This document shows, piece after piece, positions 10,592 through 20,747 of a DNA stretch of 64,000 bases. Both the position numbers and the translations under genes were made by a program. Every line of letters begins with the position of its first letter. Within the stretch, counting starts at the first letter, position 1. The stretch is from Puffinus mauretanicus (lineage: Eukaryota > Chordata > Aves > Procellariiformes > Procellariidae), in NCBI GenBank assembly GCA_023333565.1, contig JAJKFH010003504.1:5170005-5234004 (forward strand). Reading direction: 5' to 3'. The notes under the pieces are model-generated. The model was given only the letters and a program-made list of their open reading frames with translations, did not search any database and had not been told where the DNA came from.

Positions 10592-10722
10592 CTGTCTTTA
10601 TCTCAACCCACGAGTTTTTCTCACTCTTACCCTTCTGATTCTCTCCCCGTCCCACTGAGGTGGGGCAAGAGTGAGCAAGTGGCTGCGTGGTGTTTGGCTG
10701 CCTGCCAGGTTAAACCACGACA

Positions 10723-10727
10723 AATGG
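10723..10727. repeat. Target-site duplication, right copy
   Basis: AATGG is identical to the pentamer before the LTR. Confidence 0.9.
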
Positions 10728-10863
10728 TTAATGATGACGAATACAACAAAGAATCTGGCAGACTTTTATTGGTTGTGCAGCAGTAACAGCAACTCCAAGC
10801 TGCCACTTGGATCACACCTATGTAACGTAACTGTTTTGATCTCAGTACTATAGTGTGTGAATA

Positions 10864-11050
10864 CATTGATCCTCATGATGCTGTGGGAGGCTGGGAGCTA
10901 CTGATGTTTCTGTTTTACAGGTGCAGAAGACAAGTACCAAGAAGCCAAGTAACTTGGCCAAACCACAAGCAGGTAGCACCTGCTAAACCCAGCACTCTTG
11001 TCCTGAACCCATACCCTACACATTGGACTGCCAGTCGTCTTCTGTGCCCT
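10864..11050 (-). mobile_element. MIR-type SINE fragment
   Basis: The plus strand reads as a reversed MIR. First comes a tcctcatgatgctgtgggag block. Then comes ttttacaggtgcagaag, followed by an aagtaacttggccaaaccac block that matches the MIR core (aagtgacttgcccaaggtcac in the usual reading). An acccagcactcttgtcctgaaccc block follows, equivalent to the tRNA-related head. These old amniote SINEs are shared by birds, reptiles and mammals. The divergence is high. Confidence 0.65.
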
Positions 11051-11343
11051 ATAATGTATATATGTACCAAGAACTGGACAAAATAATCAGGTACTACAGG
11101 AACATGAACAAGGTGATGGCGATTACTCTTATAAACTAAGGTCATGGCTACCTTTCTCTTGATGCGTGTTTTTTATGACAACATGATGGTATTGAGAAGG
11201 AATAATTTTTTTGTGAACAGCATGGTTAACATCAGACAAACACAACTGTTAAGAGATCTTGAGCTGTTCTTACAATATTTCTGATGAAAACCAAACTGTT
11301 TAGTACCTGTAATTTTGCTTATTCACTCTTCTGCCCTGTGTAG

Positions 11344-11800
11344 GATCACAGAATATCTCAAGTTGGAAGGGACCCATAAGGATTATCGAGTCCAACTCCA
11401 TGCCCCTCGCAGGACTACCTAAAATTAAACATATGACTAAGAGCATCATCCAGATGCTCCTTGAATGCTGACAGACTTGGTGCCATGACCACTTCCCTGG
11501 GGAGCCTGTTCCAATGACTGACCACCCTCTCAGTGAAAAACCTTTTCCTAATGTCCAGTCTGAACTTCCCCTGATGCAGCTTCATTCCATTTCCTCGTGT
11601 CCTATCACTGGTCACCAGAGAGGAGAGATCAGCACCTCCCCCTCCGTTGCCCTCCTTGAGAAAGGTGTAGGCTGCGATGAGGTCACCCCTCAGCCTTCTC
11701 TTCTCCAAGCTGAACAAACCAAGTGACCTCAGCCGCTCCTCGTAAGTCTTGCCCTCGAGGTCTTTCACCATCTTGGTCGCCCTCCTCTGGACACCCAAAA
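11344..11800 (-). mobile_element. 5'-truncated CR1 LINE, C-terminal ORF2 and 3' end
   Basis: On the minus strand the last ~126 codons of CR1 ORF2 (reverse-transcriptase protein) are open without frameshift to a stop at 11415. Recognisable blocks are [37 protein letters not shown] and [19 protein letters not shown] short 3' untranslated tail ending in ATTCTGTGATCC, the CR1 terminal repeat, runs to about 11344. Upstream (higher coordinates) homology stops near 11800, so the catalytic reverse-transcriptase and endonuclease domains are missing. Such 5' truncation is the norm for CR1. The copy cannot move by itself. The intact terminal frame suggests it is younger than the CR1 at 49.6 kb. The open frame continues for about 45 codons beyond the CR1 boundary by chance. 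Confidence 0.93.
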
Positions 11801-13589
11801 GATGTAAAGTTCCATAAACCGTCAGCAATCCTTTGCTGGCAGAAAGATAGTCTAGATAACCTAGTACAGCAATAGGACACAGTGAGAGGTCATCGCAATG
11901 CAATGACGTGTTCTGAGAAGTGACTTCAGCCATCTGAGGAACACACTGAGAGTCAACGTATGTGCTGCTCCCGAAAAGGTGAAGTGCAGTTGGGCATTCG
12001 CAGCAGATTTCTAAAAGATGTTTAAATTATTTTGTTCCAGTGTTTTGGCAACATGTTCCTCCTTTCTTAATAATAGCTCAGGAAAGTATAAACTAGCCAG
12101 GAAATCAACTGGGTTTTGCTGTTTTTTCTACACTTATTCATTCATCTGATTTTTTTCCCTTACTTTATTTTTTCAGAAATCAGTGATTCTCCCAGGGTTT
12201 TTCTTGCCCTCCACAAATCAGATTGCTGTTTCAGCAATACTATTTGATCAATATCTTGCTTTCAACATTAACATTGTACATTAAAATGTGAAGCAGACTT
12301 CTGATTGAATTTTCACTACAAAAATACAAATTAAAAAGAAGTCTCTTTGAAAGGAAAACAAGACTTTAGGGACTAATAAAAAGAATGGCTTCTGTAAGTC
12401 ACAGGATAATTGATTAAAATGAGGGAGGAGGGGAAATGGAGTATTAGTCAATTATAGACTGTGAGCCTCCAACATGAAGTCTTGTGAGAAGGTAATCATA
12501 GTCCTACAAAACACTGAGCAAGGCAGTTCTAGAGCAGAGAGCAATACTAATACCACTGGCAAGACCTCATAAAAAAGATCGAATAAAATGGTTTTCATCT
12601 CTTTTCAAACAAGAGAGTTTCAAACTGAAAAGTTGCAGAGAAAGTAAAAGTTGAAAAAAAGACACAGAATATAATCTGATTATGAATCATTCAGCCTGGA
12701 AAATAGATCTCTAACTGTAAAAGCCAAATGAACCTTTCACCTGGAGCACTGGGAGCAAGAAATCAAACAGATAACAGGATGGAGTTATCTAAATAATGAT
12801 ATGGATATTGTGTTTATGTCCATACTGATAAATTAAAGCCAGGCAAGCACTGATCCTGAAAGCTAAGTGGCACAAACTGGCTACTGTTCATGCTTAGGCT
12901 TAGTCCTTTCCTCATCAGCTTCATGTTAGAAAAAACTAGTTGGAATAGTCCAAACAGAAGCAGGGAGAAAGCTAACAGTTGCCCTTTAGAGATGTAGATG
13001 TATTTTACCAGAGTCCATCATTTGGTGCTCTGTCCTTGCTTAAAATATACCTCTCTAACCACAGTTTCCCCTACCCCAAAAGGGAAATGCTACTTCTTTT
13101 TTCCTCTTCCGAACTCGAATTTGCAGCACTGCAGCGGTTTCATATGCTTTACAGCAGCATCAGACCCTTTGTAAAGATGCTGAGCACAGGGACTGGGTTT
13201 CTGATGATGACAGATCTGTTCTGGTTGATATTTCAAACCGTGTGTCAGCGGGAAGATGTGGACAGTGCGTGATGTGGAGGGTAAGAGCTAACCAGACGCA
13301 AAGGATGGAGTGAAATTGCACACAGAACCACCAGCTCTGCTCTTGAACCTGACCTCCTCCTGCTCACGCAAAGACAAACTTACTTTTCAAAGCTGAATTC
13401 CTTGGAAAATTCCTGCTTCTCTTTAAGAGGAGAATGCTGTAGGGAAGCAATGGGAACAGATGAAAAGAATGCATCATCTCGAATCGCTGTGCTGTACTGC
13501 AGCTTAAAGGAGCTCTTAAACGTGCCATCCTCTCCTATTACTTTTCAAAATATCACTCAGAATAATGAGTGTAGAAGAATCTTGTTTGA
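11801..13589. other. Single-copy DNA, no gene seen
   Basis: AT-rich sequence with scattered short frames. The plus-strand frame at 12979-13272 (97 codons) has no recognisable domain. No repeat was identified. Confidence 0.5.
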
Positions 13590-13665
13590 GGATTAGGGCC
13601 TCCTGGTGCCTGGTGCTGTACGAACATGTTTAGAGACACAGCCTGCGTCTGCACGGGCGTACGGC
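13590..13665 (+). mobile_element. Old amniote repeat fragment (tgctgtacNaac block)
   Basis: The segment ggtgctgtacgaacatg, then agagacacagcctgc, resembles a widespread old amniote repeat that I recall as a tgctaggcgctgtacaaacac block followed by a gacagtccctgcccc block. A better-preserved copy lies at about 61704-61815. The family is not named here because I am matching from memory. Confidence 0.4.
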
Positions 13666-14104
13666 TAAAGCAAACTGGAAAGGTTTCTCGTTGCAGTGCA
13701 GTAAGTTATACTCAACACATAATACAAATTATGTTTGTCACTTGAAAGGGAAAAAGAGAGTAACATTTCAGTTCTGCCTTTGTCACTCAAAAATATTGAC
13801 AGCTTTAATTCTTTGTATTATCTTTAAGCAGTCATGCTAAAATTAAATGCCAAAATAAGTGATGTATTTGCCAGTTGATGTGGAGTCCTGAAACGTGCTG
13901 GTTGCTTTGTGGGAGGAGAGAGGATTTCGTCCTCAGGGAAAGGAGATTTTCTGTGCTACAGAAGTGGCTCTGTAGCACATCCTTCTCTGCCTAAACAATG
14001 TGACTCATCTGCTCTCAGTCTGGAGCTCTGCAAATTATGATATTGTAAAAGCATGCAAAGTTCACACCAAGTTCACAGAGCCACAAAAATAAGCTGTTTC
14101 CCGA

Positions 14105-14235
14105 GCAATGGGTGATCTAGCAAGCAGAGCTCTGTGCTGAAATTCAGCAGTCCTGAATCCTGTTCTTGAATATGCCACTGATTTTTTGAGTGACTTAGGA
14201 GAACTGTATTGTCTCTAAAATCTCTTTTCCTTCCC
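14105..14235 (+). mobile_element. MIR-type SINE fragment
   Basis: In order it shows a tgatctagcaagcagagctctgtgctg head, a ttcagcagtcctgaatcctgttcttg block and a gccactgattttttgagtgactta core. These match the A-box side, B-box side and core of MIR-like SINEs, with gaps and substitutions. It is old and inactive. Confidence 0.65.
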
Positions 14236-15424
14236 TGCCCTTGTCTTCTTAAACTTTCCATGCGCAACGTCTCAAAGGTGAAATCTGCGCTAGCCATCAA
14301 TATTGATAATGATTTTTCCCAACTCATAATCCCTTTACATGCTGTCTTCTCTTTGGCCGTGACAGATCCTAACGTGGCCTGTTCAGATCTATTCTAGATC
14401 ATTTTTCCAGCTCATCAGTTTGACCATATCATCCTTCTCTCCATGCTCCCAGCATAGGCTTTCACTTCCCTGCTGCCTCTAATAGAGGCTTGTCTTCACT
14501 GTCAACGTTCTCCACATGCTGTCCTCGGTCATTTTCTCCAATTCAGTGACGAAAGGGAGATATCTTTCTGGGTGGTCAATGCTAAAGATTCAACCCTTTT
14601 GTGCCTTTTCTCACACTGCCTGTAATGCTGGGGAGAAAGTTTCCTTGACTCCTGCAAACTAACTCACTTTTCTCTGTTAAACTCTCTAAACCAATTTGCT
14701 TTCCCCACTATGTATTACAAAAATAAAAATCCCAGGTTTACCTCCTCCTATGCTGGTTTTACCACCTAGCCAACATCAGCTCCTTGTTTCCTTTTGTTTC
14801 CCATCTACCCGCTTGCCTCTCTTTGTTTTCCCAGGCTTTTCACCTTGATTGTAAGGTCTTTGGAACCAAGACAGCCTTCTGATCTGTGCTTGTACTGTGC
14901 TCTTCCGATTCATGTGTCGGGCTCCCTGGGTGCTATGGCAATGATGTGAGCAGTAAAGCACTGAATCATAACTTGGTTTAAGCATCACAGGAGAAGAACA
15001 AGGGGAGAATGAGAGCTGAGAAATGCAGGAATAGTCTCCAGGTGTGTTTTCCTTTTATAAGCCCATTCAGCGTGGAACTGAATTAGCTAAGGAACAAAGC
15101 AACAGCAGGTCAGGAGAGTTTAAAGTAAGAGCTTGAACCTTTCTCTGGACTCTGACACCTCCTCACGGCCAGTCTCTGAAGAAGTCCAACCTTTTCCAAT
15201 GCTTCCAGATGTGCTTGCACAGCTGGCACAATATGGTAGGGAAGCAGGCCCGTACTGTGACATATTACCAATCGCTTCACTATGCTGAAGGTTTTTAAGC
15301 ACATTACACTTGATTTCAGGATGTCTAGTCCAAAGCTTGATATTTACAAAGTACCAAGAACTGCTGCCAAATAAACAGAAAACATGTGTAAATCATACTT
15401 AGTGGAAACAAGAAGAATGATTAT
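14236..15424. other. Single-copy DNA, pyrimidine-rich on the plus strand
   Basis: Plus-strand TC-rich sequence near 14400-14830 leaves several short frames open on both strands. None resembles a protein I know. No repeat family was recognised. Confidence 0.45.
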
Positions 15425-15545
15425 GTGGTGAAGGCACTGGACTGGGTTCAGGAATTAATCCAAATAATCCTCAGGCGTCGGGTTCTTTTTCTCCTTTGCC
15501 ACAGACCTTCTGTGACCACGAGCAAATTACTCACTATCTGGCTGC
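15425..15545 (+). mobile_element. MIR-type SINE fragment
   Basis: A tggtgaaggcactggactgg head is followed by a gggttctttttctcctttgccacagaccttctgtgacc core and a gcaaattactcactatctgg block. These correspond in order to the tRNA-derived head and conserved core of MIR elements. The head carries an apparent insertion relative to the usual spacing. Confidence 0.7.
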
Positions 15546-18500
15546 GAGAAAGTCAGAAATGTTCTTACAGATCTTCATGGAGCCTGACTAGTTGTTCTAG
15601 TGGTCACTGTCTGCTCTACGTGCTGTGAATTACACCATTTTTATAGGGACAGTCACTTTCGCCCAGCTCAACAACTGACCATACACAGAAGTCTATATTG
15701 CCAAAATAACAATACTGTTCTAGTACTTAGTAGAAAATATTCAGTGGGAAACGTAGAAATGGATTCTGAATGAAGATTTTAGCCTACTTCTGAGTGACTT
15801 CTGCCTGCTAATATTCCTTATTCATGTACTGCTCTTGCTTGACAGTATATCTATACCCTTTGATAAGGTTTTCGGTTCCACAAAAGCTTCTAGGACTAAG
15901 TCCTGATTTTTCCACAGACGAAAGATTTTCTGAAAATGTATAAGAAAGGAGTCATAGGGGACAAGGTACTTGGATTACTACTAATGCAACAGTGTCACTG
16001 GAAGTTCTGCAAATTACCAAGTGTTGAAATGTGTGACCATGCAACTGGTTCCCTCTAACTGCTTTGATAAGCTTCATGCAGCCCAAAAGAACTGTGCTAT
16101 AGATGTTCTCTTAGGTATTTCCTGGTGACATCAATACTCTTTTGAATCAAAATTAAATTATGCTCTTATTGGAAGTTAATATCCCTGAAATTAATTTCAA
16201 AAGTCAGTTTAGTATATATGGTATTTCAAACAGCCATAGTAGTGTCAGCGTTAAAAAAAAAGCACCCACAAATCTATGACTGCAATGTTTTTTCAGCTTC
16301 TGGTTAATAAAACCTTGATCAGGAGGATTCAGCCAGTACGTCCAGAAGGGTAAATTCAAAAGACGCATATCAGTTTATTAAAGCTTGTATTCCCTTGCAA
16401 CTGTCTGATAAATTGTCAACATGGAAACTTGTAATGTGTTTCTTCTCTTTTTCCAAAATGACACTGAAAGCTGCCATAGACAAGAGACTTTCTATTATTT
16501 GTAGTGTATCATTTAAGCACAACCTTCATTTTTTACAATAATTAAATTTCTTAAATCTATCATTTTCTCCAGGGTTACTCTACAGTCTTCCTAATGCAGA
16601 CTTCTCTGTCTTGGATCAGTTAGAGAAGAGGAGTGATAGTGATACTGCCAGGGAACAATAACTGTCTACATGTCACTTTGTAGATTTATTCTCTCCAAAC
16701 ATTGTTTGAAACTATTTTCAAGGTAAAGTCAGAAAGACCGCAAAGTCCTAGACCTTATTACTGTGATAAAACCAACCGCACAAACAACAAGAAGGTGTCT
16801 TTCACTAGCATTAGTAAATGAGAAATCAACACCTACATACCAGTTGCACCTTTGAAAATGTCTCTAAATGTCTCTACTTGATTGATTCAACTCTGCAACA
16901 AGTTCTGGGGCAGGGTGGAAGAGGCGAATTTCACAATACATTTCTTTGCCAAATCTGGAAGAGGCTGCAATAGTCAACCTCTAGTTGTAGCTAAGTGCTC
17001 TTTCACAGTTTCTTCCTATATATATACAGCCCACTTTGCTTCCTTCTACCTCTCTGTACCATGGCAACTTTCATTCATGTTTAACTTAGCTCTCTTGCTA
17101 TGCAACTTTCCCACAGTCCCTCCTAAACTTGCTTCTCAAAAAGTATTTCTTGTAAATAAAATCTGGAAAAAGTACTGTCCTGTCCAAGTTTCTGTCCAAT
17201 TTGCATAAGACATGATTCTCTCTTCACTGACATCCTGCCCAAGGACTCTGGTTTCCCATCTTGTAAATCTTTTATTTGGGTTCTGTCATAAAATCTTTCA
17301 GCTAAGACCTGGGTGAAATGGCAAATGTCATGAGCAGGGCCAGGATTTCAGCCTTTATCTTTCTGTGATAGCCTGCTAGAAAGAGATTCCTCCTATGTCT
17401 ACATAATCTACTGAAGAGCAAACTCTGTGTTCTGCTCAGCACTGTGACTGTGCACAGCTCTCTATAAATCATCAGCACTCATACATACAGCTATCCAAAC
17501 AGCTCTGGGGGAACAGCATTGCTTTTTCCCTCAGATAAAATATCATGAAAACTCCGTGATCAAATTGAATATTAAGTGGACAAGTCAAACAAGTCATCTT
17601 TGAACTCTTATTAAGAAAGTGTGGTCACAAAAGGATGATGGAGGGAAACATCGCAGAGCTCTAATATTGGGAATTTTTTCACACTTCTAAACCTAGGGGG
17701 AATTTCTTTCTAAAGAAAAGAAGAATTCTGTTTCCATAGTAACTCAGTGCTAGGGCCCCCTTACAGTCCAAATTTAGCAGAATTATATGTGCGGGTTTAT
17801 TCAGCATACTACTGTGCACTTGAGGCTACGATGAAACCACTAACCTCATTGCATTTGGGATGTCAGGTTGGATTTGAACCGGGACTGACAATATATCGAG
17901 CAAGTCCAAGTATAACCCTAAAAAGTAACATCAGGCCTTAAAAACACGGGAGAAATTATAGGGGATAACAGGGCATAAACTACCAACTTGATAATGACTT
18001 GAAACATCCAAAAATGCTATGAAATGGCTTAGCATTTAAAAATGAATAATTTTTATCCCAGTCCTGACATTAATTTACTTAATCCCATGAAACAAGGTAT
18101 ACCAGTGATGATTCTTTCCCCTATACTGTAGAGATTGTCAGTACATAGGAGCTGTTCTGCCTTTATTCAGAAGAGAGGTCAGGTAACCTGTCCGCGGTGA
18201 GATATTTTACTGCAACTTTTTGAGCTTTTATAAGTGATACATGAGGACAATGCATTGAGTCTGTAGAGAGATCTCTGCACCTTACGAGGCAGTGTTTTAC
18301 TTGTGTTGGGTTTTTGAAACGGTCGAAAAACAAACAGCCCAACAGCACCACCTGCTTAACCAATGCATTTACTGTCCTTAAAAACAAATGCAGGAGGGAT
18401 TGGTAGCTCTGAAATGTGCCGGTTCTGTAATCAGTTGATAGGTGTTTAGCAGAGGCAAAGTGACGTTCAGGTGGCAAGAAAATGAAGGTAAGAACAGAGG

Positions 18501-18731
18501 TACTTTAACGAGATTGAGGCTCATTAGAAAGGTAGAAAGTGCTGGTGCAGAGTTTTAACGTCAAGTCCTCAAAGAACTGCTTGAGCTTGGTAATGACTAT
18601 ATGAGCTGTAAGCTCAACATGTTTGGCTGGAACAGATAAGTGGAGGCTTTCCCTGCTCTCAGCAATACTCAACAGTGTTTTAACCGCAATACATACTGAC
18701 TATGGCCAGCTCTGTGGTGTTAACAGTAATG

Positions 18732-18789
18732 AAGTATTTCCAATTTTCCCACTTTTTCCAAAGTATTTCCAATTTTCCCACTGTGTCAG
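18732..18789. repeat. 29-bp tandem duplication
   Basis: Units start at 18732 and 18761. The first 22 bases of each (aagtatttccaattttccca, then ct) are identical, and the last seven differ. It is a local slippage or duplication event. Confidence 0.9.
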
Positions 18790-20295
18790 ATATTTGAGAA
18801 ACCACCAACAGACTGAGACATCTAAGTGTGGCGTGTGTCAAATACCTCTTTACACTAGAGAGAAGAAGTACTTAAAAACAGACGCAGGGTTGTTACCTTT
18901 TACATCATCCATCCAATTTCAGGATCAAATTGGTAAACTTTAGGTTTGTTTGATCACAGTATCATTTTGCTACATCTTTGTCCTATGATATCATGTTTTT
19001 GATCTGCTCCAAAGCTGATGAGGGAGAAAATGACCATCATAACCCTGAACATCAAATGAACAAAAGCCAGACTTTTGAGCTAAAGTAAAAAATTGCATTA
19101 GTTATTAGTACATAGCTGACTTCTGGATCTATATAGGTAGGAGGTAATTATATCCAATAATCCAATGTATTAATACAGACTGTAGCTAATTCAAAGTTAC
19201 AGAAAGAGCAAAATGTCTTGTGTAGGTGGGTGTAAGTATGCCAATAAAGTGAGACCACCTACTTATACTAGCAAGCTCTATCTTTGCTTCAGTATCAACA
19301 TTTCAGTTGCCTTTTGCAGGAAATAAAAGGCAAGTAAACACATTTCATCTGGTCATCCTTCAAGTGATTCCTAAAAACACTGAAAGGACAACTAAACAAC
19401 AAATTAAAGCTCCTTTTAACACTTTCACCTTCGTCAGACAGACAAATTAAGGTACTTAAACATCAGTCGCTTGGGAAACTGCTGAAGCTGCAGAGAAAAC
19501 TAATTGGCTGGCTATAATTTGCATATAACTATTAAATATTAATAAGGTTAATGTTTTGTAAGGTTTAACCAGGAGTGACTATATAGCAACTATCTAAATG
19601 CTTTGTCCACAAACAAGGTGCAAGGTAAAATGCTGTGTCCAGCTAAGCACTGGTGCAACCTCTTGTAATTCTAGTCTGATGTCAGGTCCAACTAAGGCCA
19701 TAGGGAGAAGGAGGGAAAAAAGGATACGAGCTCCTTTTTTATCTGCCTCCTACCCCCCCACGACAGCTCTGACTCTGTTGAACCACTTAGGGCAATGTGA
19801 GCAGTGTTGGCACTGTAGCTTGGTGGTGGTGGTAGTGGGGTTAATAGTTTCCCCAAGCCCAAACCAGCCCAGGGGTGGCCTTTCTGCATAATTCCCATCA
19901 CAGCTTGGAAGACAGCAAGAGGGGCTGCAGCGCAGACCCTGTGCCAGTTGCCTGGGTGCCTGGGAGCTTGTCCAGCTCTTGGCACATAATTTACAGAGAG
20001 AAGCTCCAAAGCGTACTTATTCCCCTTCATGTAGAGGTTTTATATCTCCTTACAGAGCAGAATGTGTCTTGGCACTTGCTGAGGATTTTTAAGGGTCACC
20101 AAACCAGTCTCATGTTCAAAGCGTTTTGCGGGTTACATACAATATGTATCTTGACCACTCAGTCAGTCCAAAAGTAGCATTTCCACAACAAAGCCACACT
20201 GTTTTACTGGCCCATATATGTTCAAGATCACTTTTTGTGCCAGGAGGGAAGACATTTCTACAGAAACACATCAGTCACAGGAGGACTTCTCAGTG

Positions 20296-20313
20296 CATCA
20301 GCAGCATCAGCAG
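20296..20313. repeat. CATCAGCAG direct repeat, copy 1
   Basis: catcagcagcatcagcag is followed by atgagcatg. An identical 18-mer lies at 20730, also followed within a few bases by gagcatg. It is itself two 9-bp units. Confidence 0.85.
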
Positions 20314-20729
20314 ATGAGCATGGACTGGAGACTGCTTCTGTACTCTGGCCTGCACACTCATAGCAAATGTGTGCTTTCCAGCTAACTCAGGCTTAAAAAT
20401 GTCTAAAAAAGGATTTACATCTAAAGTTCAGGCTAATTGTGCAGTGAAAAGCATCCCTTAAAGGCAGTCAATAAAAGGATTGAGTCTGATAACATAGGCT
20501 AATCTGTTTTCTATTTCTCTCCTTCCCACCCAGGGTAATCAGGCAGCAGATGCAGGGCTGTTCCAGAAACCCCACAGTGCTCCAGATCCCATTTCCTTGC
20601 AAAGGGTCATTCCCATGAAAGCGATGACTTCCAAGCCTCACACGTTGAGGCAGATGCCGCCATGGAATCAGGCTGCCACCCTGCACCGCTCCGAGGCCAC
20701 CAGGATCCGTGGGGAAAAAGGGGCTCTTA

Positions 20730-20747
20730 CATCAGCAGCATCAGCAG
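20730..20747. repeat. CATCAGCAG direct repeat, copy 2
   Basis: This is the same 18-mer as at 20296, in the same orientation, 434 bp away. Flanks beyond the 18-mer are not obviously duplicated, so this is more likely a recurrent simple repeat than a segmental duplication. Confidence 0.8.

Larger units (their letters stand above)
10226..10722 (+). mobile_element. Solo LTR, second copy of the TGTCCTGG family
   Basis: A 497-bp element starts TGTCCTGGCTTCAG and ends TTAAACCACGACA. It is flanked by the perfect 5-bp duplication AATGG. It shares with the LTR at 7726 the opening block, the gatgtttt-ttgttgct block, the CCAAT box (10409), the CRE (10432), the ATTAAA region (10586) and the last 130 bp or so. 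It is shorter than that copy and differs in the middle. Here the CRE is the perfect TGACGTCA but the TATA position reads tacatgaat, so the core promoter looks damaged. An 18-bp perfect palindrome lies at 10473-10490. It inserted independently of the first copy, because the target duplications differ. Confidence 0.92.

Noticed and set aside
7726..10722. A provirus bounded by the two TGTCCTGG LTRs
   Set aside because: The duplications differ (GTAAC and AATGG) and the interval has no retroviral coding sequence.
11415..11933. 172-codon minus-strand frame as a host gene
   Set aside because: About 126 of its codons are the C-terminal end of CR1 ORF2. The rest is chance open sequence beyond the truncation point.
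17855..17935. tRNA gene or tRNA-derived SINE suggested by ggatttgaacc (antisense T-arm-like)
   Set aside because: No full cloverleaf or anticodon arm could be built, and there is no matching A box at the right distance. It may be a MIR relic, but too little is preserved.
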